Below the pieces are notes generated by a model. That model worked only from the letters and a program-made list of their open reading frames with translations. It was not told where the DNA came from and did not search any database. A stretch of 31,948 nucleotides of DNA, from the IMG/VR virus record IMGVR_UViG_3300015262_000025, positions 1-31,948 of that record; one strand, given 5' to 3'. Below are positions 1 through 8,600 of the stretch, piece by piece. Each line of letters opens with the position of its first letter. Within the stretch, counting starts at the first letter, position 1. The stretch is from a virus. Position numbers and translations under genes: made by a program.

Positions 1-608
1 ACAAGCAGGCCCAGGCCGCGGCACGGAAGGAATTCGCCTCCGCACTGGAGACGCACGACGCCCAGATCGCCCGGCTGAATGGCCTGCTCGACGACAACGC
101 CCGGGCCCAGCGCGCAACGGAGGCCGTAGGCCAGGCCGATACCGAAATCGCCGGCCTGCGCGAGCAGCGCGCCGCACTCGATGTGCCGGCCAGTTCCCCG
201 CGCGGGCTGGCACTGGCGATGAACGAAGCCTTCCGGCCGCCGCCCGTGCCGCGCGTGCGCACTTCAGTGGAAGCGCCGCCGCGCGCCACCGGCAAGCAAA
301 TGTTGGCCGCCGCAGGCGAGTCGAGCACCACCCAGGCGCCAGCGGCCCGCCCCGCCGTTGCTGGCGAGCCTGCTATCAATTCAGGAAAAACGACCGAATC
401 GAGCACCACCCCCGACACCGCCGCGCTCGACCGCGCCGCATCCGAGGTGGCCGAACTGAACCCCGACCTCATGGTGCAACTGGAAGGTATGGACAAGCCG
501 GTGCGCGCGGCTGACTTGCTGGAACAGGTGAAGAAGGAAGCGGCCGACGAGGCGCGTGATAGCTCGCTCGTGGATGTGGCCGCGAATTGCTTCCTACGAA
601 GTAGCTGA
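1..608 (+). CDS. Virion protein, C-terminal part (left-truncated)
   Basis: An open frame runs in from the left edge (first full codon at base 3) to TGA at 606-608, giving about 201 residues. The first 60 or so residues are rich in Ala, Glu, Gln and Arg and look like a coiled coil. A Pro/Ala/Thr-rich linker follows, then a compact C-terminal segment with the pattern LLEQVKKEAADEARDSS. It lies just before a large ejection-type protein and the terminase, so I infer an internal virion or ejection protein. The N-terminus is outside the window and I do not recognise a specific family. An ATG at 183 is internal and unlikely to be the true start. Confidence 0.75.
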   Translation, partial: KQAQAAARKEFASALETHDAQIARLNGLLDDNARAQRATEAVGQADTEIAGLREQRAALDVPASSPRGLALAMNEAFRPPPVPRVRTSVEAPPRATGKQMLAAAGESSTTQAPAARPAVAGEPAINSGKTTESSTTPDTAALDRAASEVAELNPDLMVQLEGMDKPVRAADLLEQVKKEAADEARDSSLVDVAANCFLRSS

Positions 609-788
609 GGCCACGAGCATGACGACCGCCAGCACCGCCGCCGCGCCAACCATGAGGCCCATGACCTTCAGGTACGCCTTCGACGCTTCCCATGCGTCCT
701 GCCAGCGCCCACGCGCCGCCCAGGCCGACAGCGGGATCAGGGAAAACATCACGGCCAGGCCGCCGACGAACAGGAAAAAGGAGCGCAT
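594..788 (-). CDS. Small two-helix membrane protein encoded antisense in the late operon
   Basis: A 64-residue ORF on the opposite strand exactly fills the gap between two rightward virion genes. Its stop overlaps the end of the left gene by 15 nt and its ATG abuts the GTG start of the right gene. It has a hydrophobic segment at about residues 4-24, a short charged amphipathic stretch rich in Trp, Arg and Lys, and a second helix at about 42-62. Codons are GC-rich at third positions, as in real genes here, and the hydrophobic pattern is not what a shadow frame usually gives. No clear Shine-Dalgarno sequence precedes the ATG. The function is unknown; a membrane-acting protein such as an exclusion or lysis-timing factor is only a guess. 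Confidence 0.55.
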   Translation of the reverse strand: MRSFFLFVGGLAVMFSLIPLSAWAARGRWQDAWEASKAYLKVMGLMVGAAAVLAVVMLVASATS

Positions 789-3305
789 GTGAAGCCGAAT
801 TGTGTCACCGCCGTGCAGGAAGCGGCAAAAAAGCTGGGCCGGGCCGCACTTTCTCCCGCCCAACTGAAAGCCATCGACGACCGGATTAGCGCCACGATGC
901 GCCAGCTTGCGCGCACCGATCCCGAATGGCAGACCAAATCCACCGACCAGCGCGTGAGCGAAGCCGCACAGGAGGCCATGGCCGCCATTCAGGCCGAAGC
1001 CGCCCGGAAGGTGGAGAACGCCCAGCGCCAGATCCTGAAGACCGCAGCCACGGATTTCCGCATCACCGAGGGCATGGCCCAGTTCAAGGAGGGCCGCAGC
1101 CGAGGGCTTGTGAACGACATCGACCAGACCGGCCACTACATCAACGGCATCAAGCAGGAAGCCGTGGGCAACATGGTCAACCTGATGGAAGCCGCCAAGA
1201 CCGGCGAAGGTGCGGGGTTCGGCCGGCGCGTGATGATGTTCCTGTTCGACGCCGATAACCCGGTGATGACGCGCGACCTGGCGACCGAGATCTACCGCAA
1301 TGGCGACGGCAGCACCGGCAACAAGATCGCTACCGAGGGCGCGAAGGCTTACCTGAAGGTGATCGAGAACTTGCGCCAGCGCTTCAACAGCGCCGGGGGC
1401 GACGTGGGCCGGCTGGAATACGGCTACATCCCGCAGCCGCACGACGCCGGCAAGGTGCGCGGCGACGGCATCGCCACGGGCCGTGGCGCCTGGGTGGACA
1501 AGATCATGCCGCTGCTCGACCGCTCGCGCTACGTGCTGGAGGACGGCTCCCGCATGGGTGATGCCGAACTGCAGGGTGTGCTCGCCCGCGCGTGGGAAAC
1601 CATCGCCAGCGACGGCGCGAACAAGCGCGAGCCTGGCGTGTTCGCCGGGACCGGCGCCAAGGCCAACGCCGGCAGCGAGTCGCGCCAGATCCACTTCAAG
1701 GACGCCGACAGCTACATGGCCTACATGAAGGACTTCGGCACCGGCAGCATGTACGACGCGGTGATCGGGCACGTGGGCCGCATGGCGCGCGACATCGGGC
1801 TCATCGAGCGGTACGGCCCGAACCCTAACGCGCAGATGCGGATGCAATTCGACCTGGCCGACCGTGCGGACGGTGGGGTCAAGCGCGACTTCGGCCTGCG
1901 CCCGCAGAGCTACTGGGACCAGTTGAACGGCACGGCCGGCACGCCGCAGAGCGCCAAGCTCGCGCAACTCGGCACCGACGCGCGGAACATCCAAACCTTC
2001 GGCAAGCTCGGTTCGGCGGTGATCTCCAGCATCACCGACCTCGGAACCTTCGTCACGACCACCGGCTACAACAAGCTGTCGTACTGGGATGCCGTCTCCA
2101 ACATCGGCAAGAGCGCCGCGAGCAAGGACGCGCGCGACTTCATGACCACGCACGGGATCATTGCGGAATCGATGATCGGCGACATGAACCGCTGGACGGG
2201 CGACAACATCCGCCAGACGTGGAGCGGCCGGCTCGCCAACAGCACCATGAAGCTGTCCCTCATGAACGCCTGGACCGACACGCTCCGGCGCGCGTTCTCG
2301 CTCACGATGATGCAGGGCATGGCCCGCATGTCGAAAACCGAATGGGGCAAGCTGACTGAGTGGGACCGCACGCTGATGGAGCGCCGGGGCATCACGGAAT
2401 CGGATTGGTCCGTCATCAGCAAGGCGGAACTGACCCCGTTCGGCGGCAAGGACCACCTGACCCCCGAGGCCATCCGCGCCACTGGCGACGAGCGCTCAAA
2501 CGAGGTTGTCGCCAAGGTGCTCGGGCTGATCCAGGACGAGAGCGAATTCGCGGTGCTGAACCCCGACCTCGCCACCAAGACCATTGCGTCTGGCGGCGCC
2601 ACGCAGCGCGGCACTGTGCGCGGGGAACTGGCGCGCAGCGTCATGCAGTTCAAGAGCTTCCCCATCGCCATGGTGTCGCGCCACTGGCGTCGGATGCTCG
2701 AGACGCCCCAGGTGTCCGACAACAGCGCGCCCGCGCTTGGGAATCGTGTCGTCTATGCCGGTGCGCTGATGCTGACCACAACCGCGCTTGGCGCCATCGC
2801 GCTGCAGGCTAAGCAGATCGTGTCCGGCAAAGACCCCATCGACATGCAAGGCCCACACGCTGGCAAGTTCTGGGCCAAGTCGGTTGCGCAGGGTGGTGGC
2901 CTTTCCATCGTCGGCGACTTCCTGCTGAACGACCCGACCGACCAGCCCGGCGACTCGCTCGGCAACCTGACCAAGACTGCTGCCGGGCCGGCCATCGGCG
3001 CCGTGGGCGAACTGGCAACCAAGACGCTCACCAATGCCTACAAGGCCGCGAAGGGCAAGCCCACGCACGCTGCAGCAGAGGCGGTGCAGTGGGGCCGCGC
3101 GAACCTCCCGTACACCGGCATCTGGTATGCCAAGGCCGCTATCGACCACGCCGGCATGCACGCCTTGCAGGAGAACCTTTCCCCTGGTTACCTCGGGAAG
3201 ATGCAGCAGCGTGCGAAGAAAGACTTCGGCCAGGATTATTGGTGGAAGCCCGGCACAGGCGCCCCGGAACGCGCGCCCGACATGGCAAAGGCGGTGGGGC
3301 AATGA
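789..3305 (+). CDS. Large internal virion / ejection protein
   Basis: This is an 838-residue protein starting at GTG 789, preceded by AAGGAG at about 778-783; the ATG at 787 runs straight into a stop. The N-terminal ~100 residues are Ala/Gln/Glu-rich and helical. The middle contains a 'YGYIPQPHD' segment, and the region around residues 655-690 is hydrophobic. Size, composition and position directly before terminase match the internal core or ejection proteins of T7-like temperate podoviruses, which form the trans-envelope DNA channel at infection. The C-terminus overlaps the next start by 4 nt (ATGA), indicating coupled translation. The family assignment comes from context and general resemblance, not from a catalytic motif. 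Confidence 0.75.
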   Translation: MKPNCVTAVQEAAKKLGRAALSPAQLKAIDDRISATMRQLARTDPEWQTKSTDQRVSEAAQEAMAAIQAEAARKVENAQRQILKTAATDFRITEGMAQFKEGRSRGLVNDIDQTGHYINGIKQEAVGNMVNLMEAAKTGEGAGFGRRVMMFLFDADNPVMTRDLATEIYRNGDGSTGNKIATEGAKAYLKVIENLRQRFNSAGGDVGRLEYGYIPQPHDAGKVRGDGIATGRGAWVDKIMPLLDRSRYVLEDGSRMGDAELQGVLARAWETIASDGANKREPGVFAGTGAKANAGSESRQIHFKDADSYMAYMKDFGTGSMYDAVIGHVGRMARDIGLIERYGPNPNAQMRMQFDLADRADGGVKRDFGLRPQSYWDQLNGTAGTPQSAKLAQLGTDARNIQTFGKLGSAVISSITDLGTFVTTTGYNKLSYWDAVSNIGKSAASKDARDFMTTHGIIAESMIGDMNRWTGDNIRQTWSGRLANSTMKLSLMNAWTDTLRRAFSLTMMQGMARMSKTEWGKLTEWDRTLMERRGITESDWSVISKAELTPFGGKDHLTPEAIRATGDERSNEVVAKVLGLIQDESEFAVLNPDLATKTIASGGATQRGTVRGELARSVMQFKSFPIAMVSRHWRRMLETPQVSDNSAPALGNRVVYAGALMLTTTALGAIALQAKQIVSGKDPIDMQGPHAGKFWAKSVAQGGGLSIVGDFLLNDPTDQPGDSLGNLTKTAAGPAIGAVGELATKTLTNAYKAAKGKPTHAAAEAVQWGRANLPYTGIWYAKAAIDHAGMHALQENLSPGYLGKMQQRAKKDFGQDYWWKPGTGAPERAPDMAKAVGQ

Positions 3306-3652
3306 GGGAAGACCAGAAAATCATGCTCGCCGAGCTGTCCGAAAAGCTCGCCGATGTGTTCCTGCAGGAAGCCGATCCGGCCAACTGGAGCGGCGCCGGC
3401 AAGCTGCCAGTCGATCTCACGCGCGAGGAGCGCGGGGACCGCAAATGGGACAAGCAGAACGCGATGGCAACCGGTGGCGTGCTGCGGTACGTCATGGATG
3501 TGACCAAGGCATCACAGGACCGGGCGATTGACGACGATGCAGAGCAGGCCGAGCGAGACTCCGACCTCGACCGCCAGATCCGCGAGGCCGAGAAGCGCGC
3601 GACCTCGGCAATGAACCGCGTGCTGTCGAAGGCCAAGACCGGAGCCGAATGA
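3302..3652 (+). CDS. Putative small terminase subunit
   Basis: This 116-residue protein starts at ATG 3302, overlapping the preceding stop (ATGA), and its end overlaps the terminase large subunit start at 3649. It is highly charged, with a Glu/Asp/Arg/Lys-rich helical C-terminal half (about residues 75-110). T7-like phages encode the small terminase subunit directly before the large one, and this gene holds that place. I see no obvious helix-turn-helix, so the role in DNA recognition during packaging is inferred from synteny and size. Upstream in-frame ATGs lie inside the previous gene and were rejected. Confidence 0.6.
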   Translation: MREDQKIMLAELSEKLADVFLQEADPANWSGAGKLPVDLTREERGDRKWDKQNAMATGGVLRYVMDVTKASQDRAIDDDAEQAERDSDLDRQIREAEKRATSAMNRVLSKAKTGAE

Positions 3653-5262
3653 GCCGCAAGGTCAACTTCGGTACGTTCTTCGCCATCTGGGCCGAGGAGC
3701 GGCAATGGGACGTGCCCGATGTGCACTGGCGCGTGGTGCACTGGCTCGAGCATCGCGGCCTGCTGGCGGTGCTGCGGTGCTTCCGTGGCTTCGGCAAGTC
3801 CACCATCCTGGACCTGTACAACGCCTGGCGCTATTACGACGACCCGACCTATCGCATCCTGCTGCAGTCGGAGGCCGACCCCACGGCGTACAAGTCGAGC
3901 CGGAACGTTCAGCACATCCTCCGCAAGCACCCGCTCACGAAGGGCATGCTGCCCGACAAGCCGGGGCCGGTGGAGCAGTGGTGGGTGAATGGCGCGACCG
4001 ACGCGCGCAACGCGAGCATGTACGCCCGCGGCATCCTTTCCAACGTCACCTCCGCTCGAGCGGACGAATGCCAGAACGATGACGTGGAGGTGCCCCGCAA
4101 CATCGGCAACCCCGAGGCGCGCGAGAAGCTGCGCTACCGCCTTGGCGAGCAGACCCACATTCTGGTCCCCGGCGGACGGAAGCTCTATGTCGGCACGCCG
4201 CACACGCACGACAGCCTCTATGACGAGCAGGAAAAGCTCGGGGCCGACTGCCTGACCATCCGCATGTTCGCGCAGGAGCACCGCACGGAGAAGGCCGTGA
4301 TAGTGATCGACGCCGGCTTTGCGCCCGAGTACGTGTTCATCGGCATCGGCAAAGGCGCGCGCTTGATGGCGCCGGGCGTGGATTATTGGGTGGAGGGCGC
4401 GAAGATCCGCTTCGCCGCGCTACCCGAGGGGATGATCGACTGCTACGCCGGGTGCTCCTGGCCGGACCGCTTCAATCGTGCCGAGTTGGAGAAGCGCCGC
4501 CGCGAAACCCGCACGATCAACGAATGGGACAGCCAGTACCAGCTCCACAGCAAACCAATCGGTGAAGTCCGGCTCGACCCCGAGCGGATCATTCCCTACG
4601 ACCTCAAGCCCAAGCTCGCCACCGCGAACCGGCAGGCCGTGCTCACGCTCGGCAATGTGCGGATCATTAGCGCCGCGTGCCGGTGGGACTGCGCGCTGGG
4701 CAAGGTGGATGCTGACGCCTCCGCGATCTCGCTGGTGTACAGCGATGCAGCCGGCCGGCTCTACTGGCAGTTCGCCGTTGGCCTGACCGGCGACATCGAC
4801 GAGCAGTGCAACCAGGTGCGGAACCTAGTTCTCGAGTACCACATCCCGAGCGTTACCGTCGAAACCAACGGGCCGGGTGGGTTCGTCCCGCCGATCCTGC
4901 GCAAGCACCTCAAAGGGCAGGGCGGCAAGAAACCCCTGCCCGCAATCGTGTGCGGCGTCGTCGAGGACCACGCCAGCACGAACAAGAACAAGGACATTCT
5001 CGATGCCTTCGAGGCTCCGATGTCCATTGGCCTGCTGTGGGCGCACGTCGATGTGCTCGACGGCCCGCTGTGGGACCAAATGAAGGACTGGAACCCGGCC
5101 GTCAAAGAACAGCCGGACGATTACCTCGACTCTGGCGCGCGCGCGATCCGCGCCAACCCCGTACGAATTGGAAACGGTCAACTCGCCGGGATTCCGGCAG
5201 AGGCACGCGGTGCAATGTGGCGGCCAGATTCTGGCGTCCATGAAGTCACGCTGGAGGCCTAA
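3649..5262 (+). CDS. terL: Terminase large subunit, T7-like packaging ATPase/nuclease
   Basis: This 537-residue protein packages DNA into the prohead. An ATPase Walker A motif, RGFGKST, lies at about residues 46-52. A Walker B-type region containing NDDVEVPRN follows at about 143-151, as in T7 gp19-like terminases. The C-terminal half looks like the RNase H-fold nuclease: WD at about 346-347, a Glu in VETNGPGG at about 405, and an Asp in NKNKD at about 449 are the candidate metal ligands. It overlaps the genes on both sides (ATGA at 3649, stop/start sharing base 5262), so it is part of one late operon. The length is normal for the family. Confidence 0.93.
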   Translation: MSRKVNFGTFFAIWAEERQWDVPDVHWRVVHWLEHRGLLAVLRCFRGFGKSTILDLYNAWRYYDDPTYRILLQSEADPTAYKSSRNVQHILRKHPLTKGMLPDKPGPVEQWWVNGATDARNASMYARGILSNVTSARADECQNDDVEVPRNIGNPEAREKLRYRLGEQTHILVPGGRKLYVGTPHTHDSLYDEQEKLGADCLTIRMFAQEHRTEKAVIVIDAGFAPEYVFIGIGKGARLMAPGVDYWVEGAKIRFAALPEGMIDCYAGCSWPDRFNRAELEKRRRETRTINEWDSQYQLHSKPIGEVRLDPERIIPYDLKPKLATANRQAVLTLGNVRIISAACRWDCALGKVDADASAISLVYSDAAGRLYWQFAVGLTGDIDEQCNQVRNLVLEYHIPSVTVETNGPGGFVPPILRKHLKGQGGKKPLPAIVCGVVEDHASTNKNKDILDAFEAPMSIGLLWAHVDVLDGPLWDQMKDWNPAVKEQPDDYLDSGARAIRANPVRIGNGQLAGIPAEARGAMWRPDSGVHEVTLEA

Positions 5263-7403
5263 TGACTGTTCCCGCCCAAACACCGGTTTCCAACCACATT
5301 GGGAACGGTGTCACCACAACCTTCCCCTACACCTTCCTCCTGTACGACGAGTCCGACCTGACGGTGACGGTGGACAACGTGGTGAAGACCCTGGGCATCG
5401 ACTACACCGTGACGGGCCTGGACGAGGTGTCGGGCGGCAATGTCATCTTCACCGCGCCGCCCGCCTCGCTGTCGAGCGTGGCCCTGCTGCGACAGGTCGC
5501 GATCAAGCGCGACACCGACTATCAGTATTCAGGGGATTTCCAGTCGCCCACGGTGAACCGCGACTTCGACCGGCTGGTGATGATGATCCAGGACAGCGGC
5601 ATTGCGGTTGCCAACGCGCTGCGATTCCCCCCGGGTGACGCATCGGACGGCTTCCTCCCTGTTGCCGCCTTGCGCGCGCTCAACGTGCTCGGCTTCGATG
5701 CCGAGGGGGACATCGTTCTCGCCCCCACGGTTTCCGGCGATGCAACTGGGCTGACTCTGGCACTGGCGAGTGCCTCGACCCTGTTCCAGGGCGCCGCCAT
5801 GGTGGGCTACAACGGCGCGCTGACCTATGCGCCCGGCTCGATTGGCGCGCAGTTCAACGGCATCGAAAGCCTGTCGGATGCGGCCAAAGGGACGGCGCTG
5901 CTCGGGTACAAGATCAACGCCACAGGCGGCGTAGGCCGGAGCCTTTCGAACAAGCTGCGCGAGTTCGTGAGCGTCAAGGACTTCGGGGCCGTGGGCGATG
6001 GCGTGGCCGACGACACCGCAGCATTCCAGGCCGCCTTCAATGCGGCGAACAATGTCTTCGTCCCGAGCGGCACCTACAAGCTGACCGCGGGCCTGACGGT
6101 CACGAACAAGAGCTTCGCCTTGGTTGGAGCCGGAAAGAGCGGAACGAAGCTGCTATGGACCTCGGCGGTTGCCGCGGGCATTTCGATTGTTTCGAACACC
6201 GGCCTCGGTGGAGCGAATCGCTTTCCCTTCGCGATCCGCGACCTGACGCTTTCTGCTGGCGTTGCAAGCGCTGGTGTGGCGCTGCTGTTGACCTACACAA
6301 TCGCCGCCTCTGGCTTCGTATACACCGGCATCAATTCGATTTCACTCGATAACGTGGACATCCGCGGGGATGACTACTTCGGCGCCTCCCTGTACTACTG
6401 GACGACCGGCCTTCGAATGGTCAACACCGGCTCCGTGCAATCCAGCAAGCTTTGCATCATCGGCAAGCAGGGCGTAGCAGGTACGCGGGGCATTCACATC
6501 GAGGCGACCAACGGCCCGAACACTGCGTTCTTCTTCAACGATCTCGCAGTCACGTGGGTTGAAACCGGCATCGACATCCACAACAACACGGCTGGCGCGT
6601 ACACCATCGAAGGGCTGTACCTCAGCGACTTCGAACTGGTTGGGTGTGACCGCGGGATCTTCGCGCGCGGCGGGCCAGTGCATGCGCTGCGCCTCTCCAA
6701 CGGCCACGTGAACGGCGAGACGGCGGCGATTCAATACGACGCATCAGCCTTGGGCAGCACGACCTTTGGCATGACGAACTGCTACGTGCAGGTCGCAAAC
6801 CTATTCAGCGGGACGTTCAAGGCCGGCTCGGTAGTCGCGCTCGACCGGGTTCACTACTCGCAGATCCAGGGCTGCTACATCTCCGGCAAACCAGCGCCGT
6901 TCACGGTGGCTCAGAACGGGGTGGCATTTCTGAGCGCAGACCGGTGCAGCATCGACGGCTGCACGTTCGTGGACCTGAACGGAACCGGCGTCATCATCGG
7001 CAGCAACGGTGTGAACGGCGATTGCATCTTGACCCGAGCCGGCGAGATGAACACGTTCCGTGACGTCAACATCGAGGTGCAGGTTTCCGGGACGACCAAC
7101 GGCGGCGCCCGCGCGTTGCGCTCAGGGTCTGGGCTGGAAACCTCGGGGAAAGGCATCACCGAGCAATGGGGCTCTGCCGTGGTCACACTGAACGGCAGCG
7201 GCGATGCAAACATCACCCTGCCAGAGCCATTCCCCAACGCCATGTTTACCGCCGTTATTTGCAACGGCGACCCGACCGCATCAGGTTCCGCGGTGTTCTC
7301 GGTGAACCACGCGGCATCGACTGCATCTGTCATCAACTTTTCAGTTCGGCCAAATCCTGGCGCGGTGTCAGTGCGCGCCCAGTTCATCGCAAAGGGGCAC
7401 TGA
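5262..7403 (+). CDS. Tailspike with T7-fibre-like N-terminus and pectate-lyase beta-helix
   Basis: This 713-residue receptor-binding protein has at least two parts. Residues 1 to about 135 resemble the tail-attachment domain of T7-type fibres (a GNGVTTTFPYTF motif near the start and a Q(S/T)PTVNRDFDRLV-like segment). At about residue 237 a pectate-lyase superfamily entry motif begins (VKDFGAVGDGVADDT), followed by a parallel beta-helix pattern with repeated short strands to about residue 610. Such domains usually cleave or bind host surface polysaccharide. The last ~75 residues look like a small trimerisation or capping domain. The ATG shares one base with the terminase stop. Polysaccharide specificity cannot be read from the sequence. 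Confidence 0.88.
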   Translation: MTVPAQTPVSNHIGNGVTTTFPYTFLLYDESDLTVTVDNVVKTLGIDYTVTGLDEVSGGNVIFTAPPASLSSVALLRQVAIKRDTDYQYSGDFQSPTVNRDFDRLVMMIQDSGIAVANALRFPPGDASDGFLPVAALRALNVLGFDAEGDIVLAPTVSGDATGLTLALASASTLFQGAAMVGYNGALTYAPGSIGAQFNGIESLSDAAKGTALLGYKINATGGVGRSLSNKLREFVSVKDFGAVGDGVADDTAAFQAAFNAANNVFVPSGTYKLTAGLTVTNKSFALVGAGKSGTKLLWTSAVAAGISIVSNTGLGGANRFPFAIRDLTLSAGVASAGVALLLTYTIAASGFVYTGINSISLDNVDIRGDDYFGASLYYWTTGLRMVNTGSVQSSKLCIIGKQGVAGTRGIHIEATNGPNTAFFFNDLAVTWVETGIDIHNNTAGAYTIEGLYLSDFELVGCDRGIFARGGPVHALRLSNGHVNGETAAIQYDASALGSTTFGMTNCYVQVANLFSGTFKAGSVVALDRVHYSQIQGCYISGKPAPFTVAQNGVAFLSADRCSIDGCTFVDLNGTGVIIGSNGVNGDCILTRAGEMNTFRDVNIEVQVSGTTNGGARALRSGSGLETSGKGITEQWGSAVVTLNGSGDANITLPEPFPNAMFTAVICNGDPTASGSAVFSVNHAASTASVINFSVRPNPGAVSVRAQFIAKGH

Positions 7404-7404
7404 G

Positions 7405-7521
7405 ATGTTCACCTTGCTCCTTCAGTGCTACCGGGCCGGGCAGATCGAAGAGCCCGAGTGGCAGCAGCACCTTGCTGATCCGATGTTTGCAGCGTGGGTG
7501 AGGAAACATGGCACTCCCTGA
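7405..7521 (+). CDS. 38-residue conserved-type phage protein before holin
   Basis: This short gene starts at ATG 7405, two bases after the tailspike stop, and ends at 7521, overlapping the next gene by 14 nt. The product begins MFTLLLQCYRAGQ and is rich in Trp, Gln and Glu, with no membrane span. Similar tiny proteins of this form sit between fibre and lysis genes in many betaproteobacterial phages, from memory. The function is unknown. Confidence 0.6.
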   Translation: MFTLLLQCYRAGQIEEPEWQQHLADPMFAAWVRKHGTP

Positions 7522-7819
7522 TTTCGATGTCGTGGCGGCCAAACTCGCCGGCGTGGCCGGCTCGCTGGTGTCGATGCACTTCCTGCAGGGCTCTTGGCCG
7601 CAGCGCGTCAGTACCGCCATCTGTGGTGCGCTGATCAGCTTTTACGCAGCGCCCTACGTCTCTACCCGCGTCGGCATCCCTGAGGGCCTGGGCGGCTTCC
7701 TGTTGGGTCTCTTCGGGATGGCTATTGCCTCACGTCTCTGGGAGTGGGTTCAAACCACCCCCATTGCCGGCGTCTGGCAGATCGTCATCGACTGGCTCAA
7801 GAAAAGGGCAGGCGTTTGA
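7508..7819 (+). CDS. Small membrane protein, holin candidate
   Basis: This 103-residue protein has a probable short helix at about residues 12-28 and hydrophobic segments at about 30-50 and 58-78. It ends in a basic amphipathic tail (IDWLKKRAGV). It is the first of two adjacent small membrane proteins directly before the endolysin, the usual place for a holin that opens the inner membrane at lysis. No family-specific motif was recognised. It may instead be the antiholin, with the next gene as holin. The start at ATG 7508 follows AGGAAAC. Confidence 0.65.
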   Translation: MALPDFDVVAAKLAGVAGSLVSMHFLQGSWPQRVSTAICGALISFYAAPYVSTRVGIPEGLGGFLLGLFGMAIASRLWEWVQTTPIAGVWQIVIDWLKKRAGV

Positions 7820-7821
7820 TC

Positions 7822-8118
7822 ATGGAAAGCATCTTCATCACAGTGCACGCGGCCATTTCCGTTCTCTGCTGGTTCATCACCGCAGCCGGCGCGACCCTGG
7901 CCGTCTTCTCGAAACGGATCAACGACACCCTGACCGAGCGCATCGGCCTGGCTGCCATCTCCATCGGCGCCGTGGGCACCGGCTGCCGCATCGTGCAGGC
8001 CGGCTGGGTGTCCAACGGCGGTCTGTTCATCTCGCTCGCGCTGGCCTTCTACGTGTGCGCGGTGTTCTGGAAGCACTGGGAACGGGTTCCTGGCGGCGGC
8101 GCTGACAAGGGGCATTGA
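7822..8118 (+). CDS. Second small membrane protein, holin/antiholin candidate
   Basis: This 98-residue protein has three hydrophobic stretches, at about residues 4-29, 41-58 and 66-83, separated by short charged loops, and a hydrophilic C-terminus. Its stop shares the base at 8118 with the endolysin start. Three-helix architecture and position fit a class I-like holin. Together with the preceding membrane gene it could form a holin/antiholin pair. The role is inferred from topology and context only. Confidence 0.65.
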   Translation: MESIFITVHAAISVLCWFITAAGATLAVFSKRINDTLTERIGLAAISIGAVGTGCRIVQAGWVSNGGLFISLALAFYVCAVFWKHWERVPGGGADKGH

Positions 8119-8600
8119 TGAACTTCGACACAGCTTTTGACCGGCTCATCGGCCACGAAGGGGGCTATGCGAACAGCCCCTCCGATCCCGGGGGCGAGAC
8201 GATGTGGGGCGTCACCGAGCGCGTTGCTCGATCAAACGGCTACAACGGCTCCATGCGCGCCCTGCCGCGCGAGACGGCGAAGGCCATCTACCGCAAGCAG
8301 TACTGGGATGCCATCCAGGCCGACAAGCTGCCCGAAGCGCTGCGCTTCGAGGTGTTCGACGCAGCCGTGAATAGTGGCGTCAAGCAAGCCGTCATGTGGC
8401 TGCAGAGCCTGGCCGGCGTGGACCAAGACGGCGCGCTCGGCCCGGTCACGCTGGCAGCAGTTGCGCGGCTCGATGGCGCCAGCGCCGCGGCAGCGTACAC
8501 CGGCATCCGCCTTCTGTTCATGACCAACCTGACCACTTGGGGCATGTTCGGCCGCGGCTGGGCGCGCCGGCTGGCGTCGAACCTCAGGGCCATGGCGTGA
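8118..8600 (+). CDS. Endolysin, glycoside hydrolase family 108 muramidase
   Basis: This 160-residue peptidoglycan hydrolase has the family signature HEGGY at residues 13-17 (Glu14 is the expected catalytic acid) followed by SDPGGETMWGVT at about 22-33. The C-terminal half, with FEVFDAAVNSG and DGALGPVT motifs, matches the peptidoglycan-binding region usual in this family. There is no signal peptide, so a holin is needed for it to reach the wall. I chose ATG 8118 over an upstream TTG because it overlaps the previous stop. Its own stop overlaps the Rz start. Confidence 0.92.
   Translation: MNFDTAFDRLIGHEGGYANSPSDPGGETMWGVTERVARSNGYNGSMRALPRETAKAIYRKQYWDAIQADKLPEALRFEVFDAAVNSGVKQAVMWLQSLAGVDQDGALGPVTLAAVARLDGASAAAAYTGIRLLFMTNLTTWGMFGRGWARRLASNLRAMA

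Noticed and set aside
594-2456. A 620-codon minus-strand ORF spanning the ejection-protein gene
   Set aside because: Most of it is the antisense of a convincing rightward gene in GC-rich DNA. Its composition (very rich in His, Val, Ala, Arg) is typical of shadow frames. Only its last 64 codons, lying in the gap, look like a real gene.
5262-7403. Possible diversity-generating retroelement target, as in Bordetella phage BPP-1
   Set aside because: No reverse transcriptase gene and no template/variable repeat pair were seen in the window. The tailspike ends in a different type of domain.
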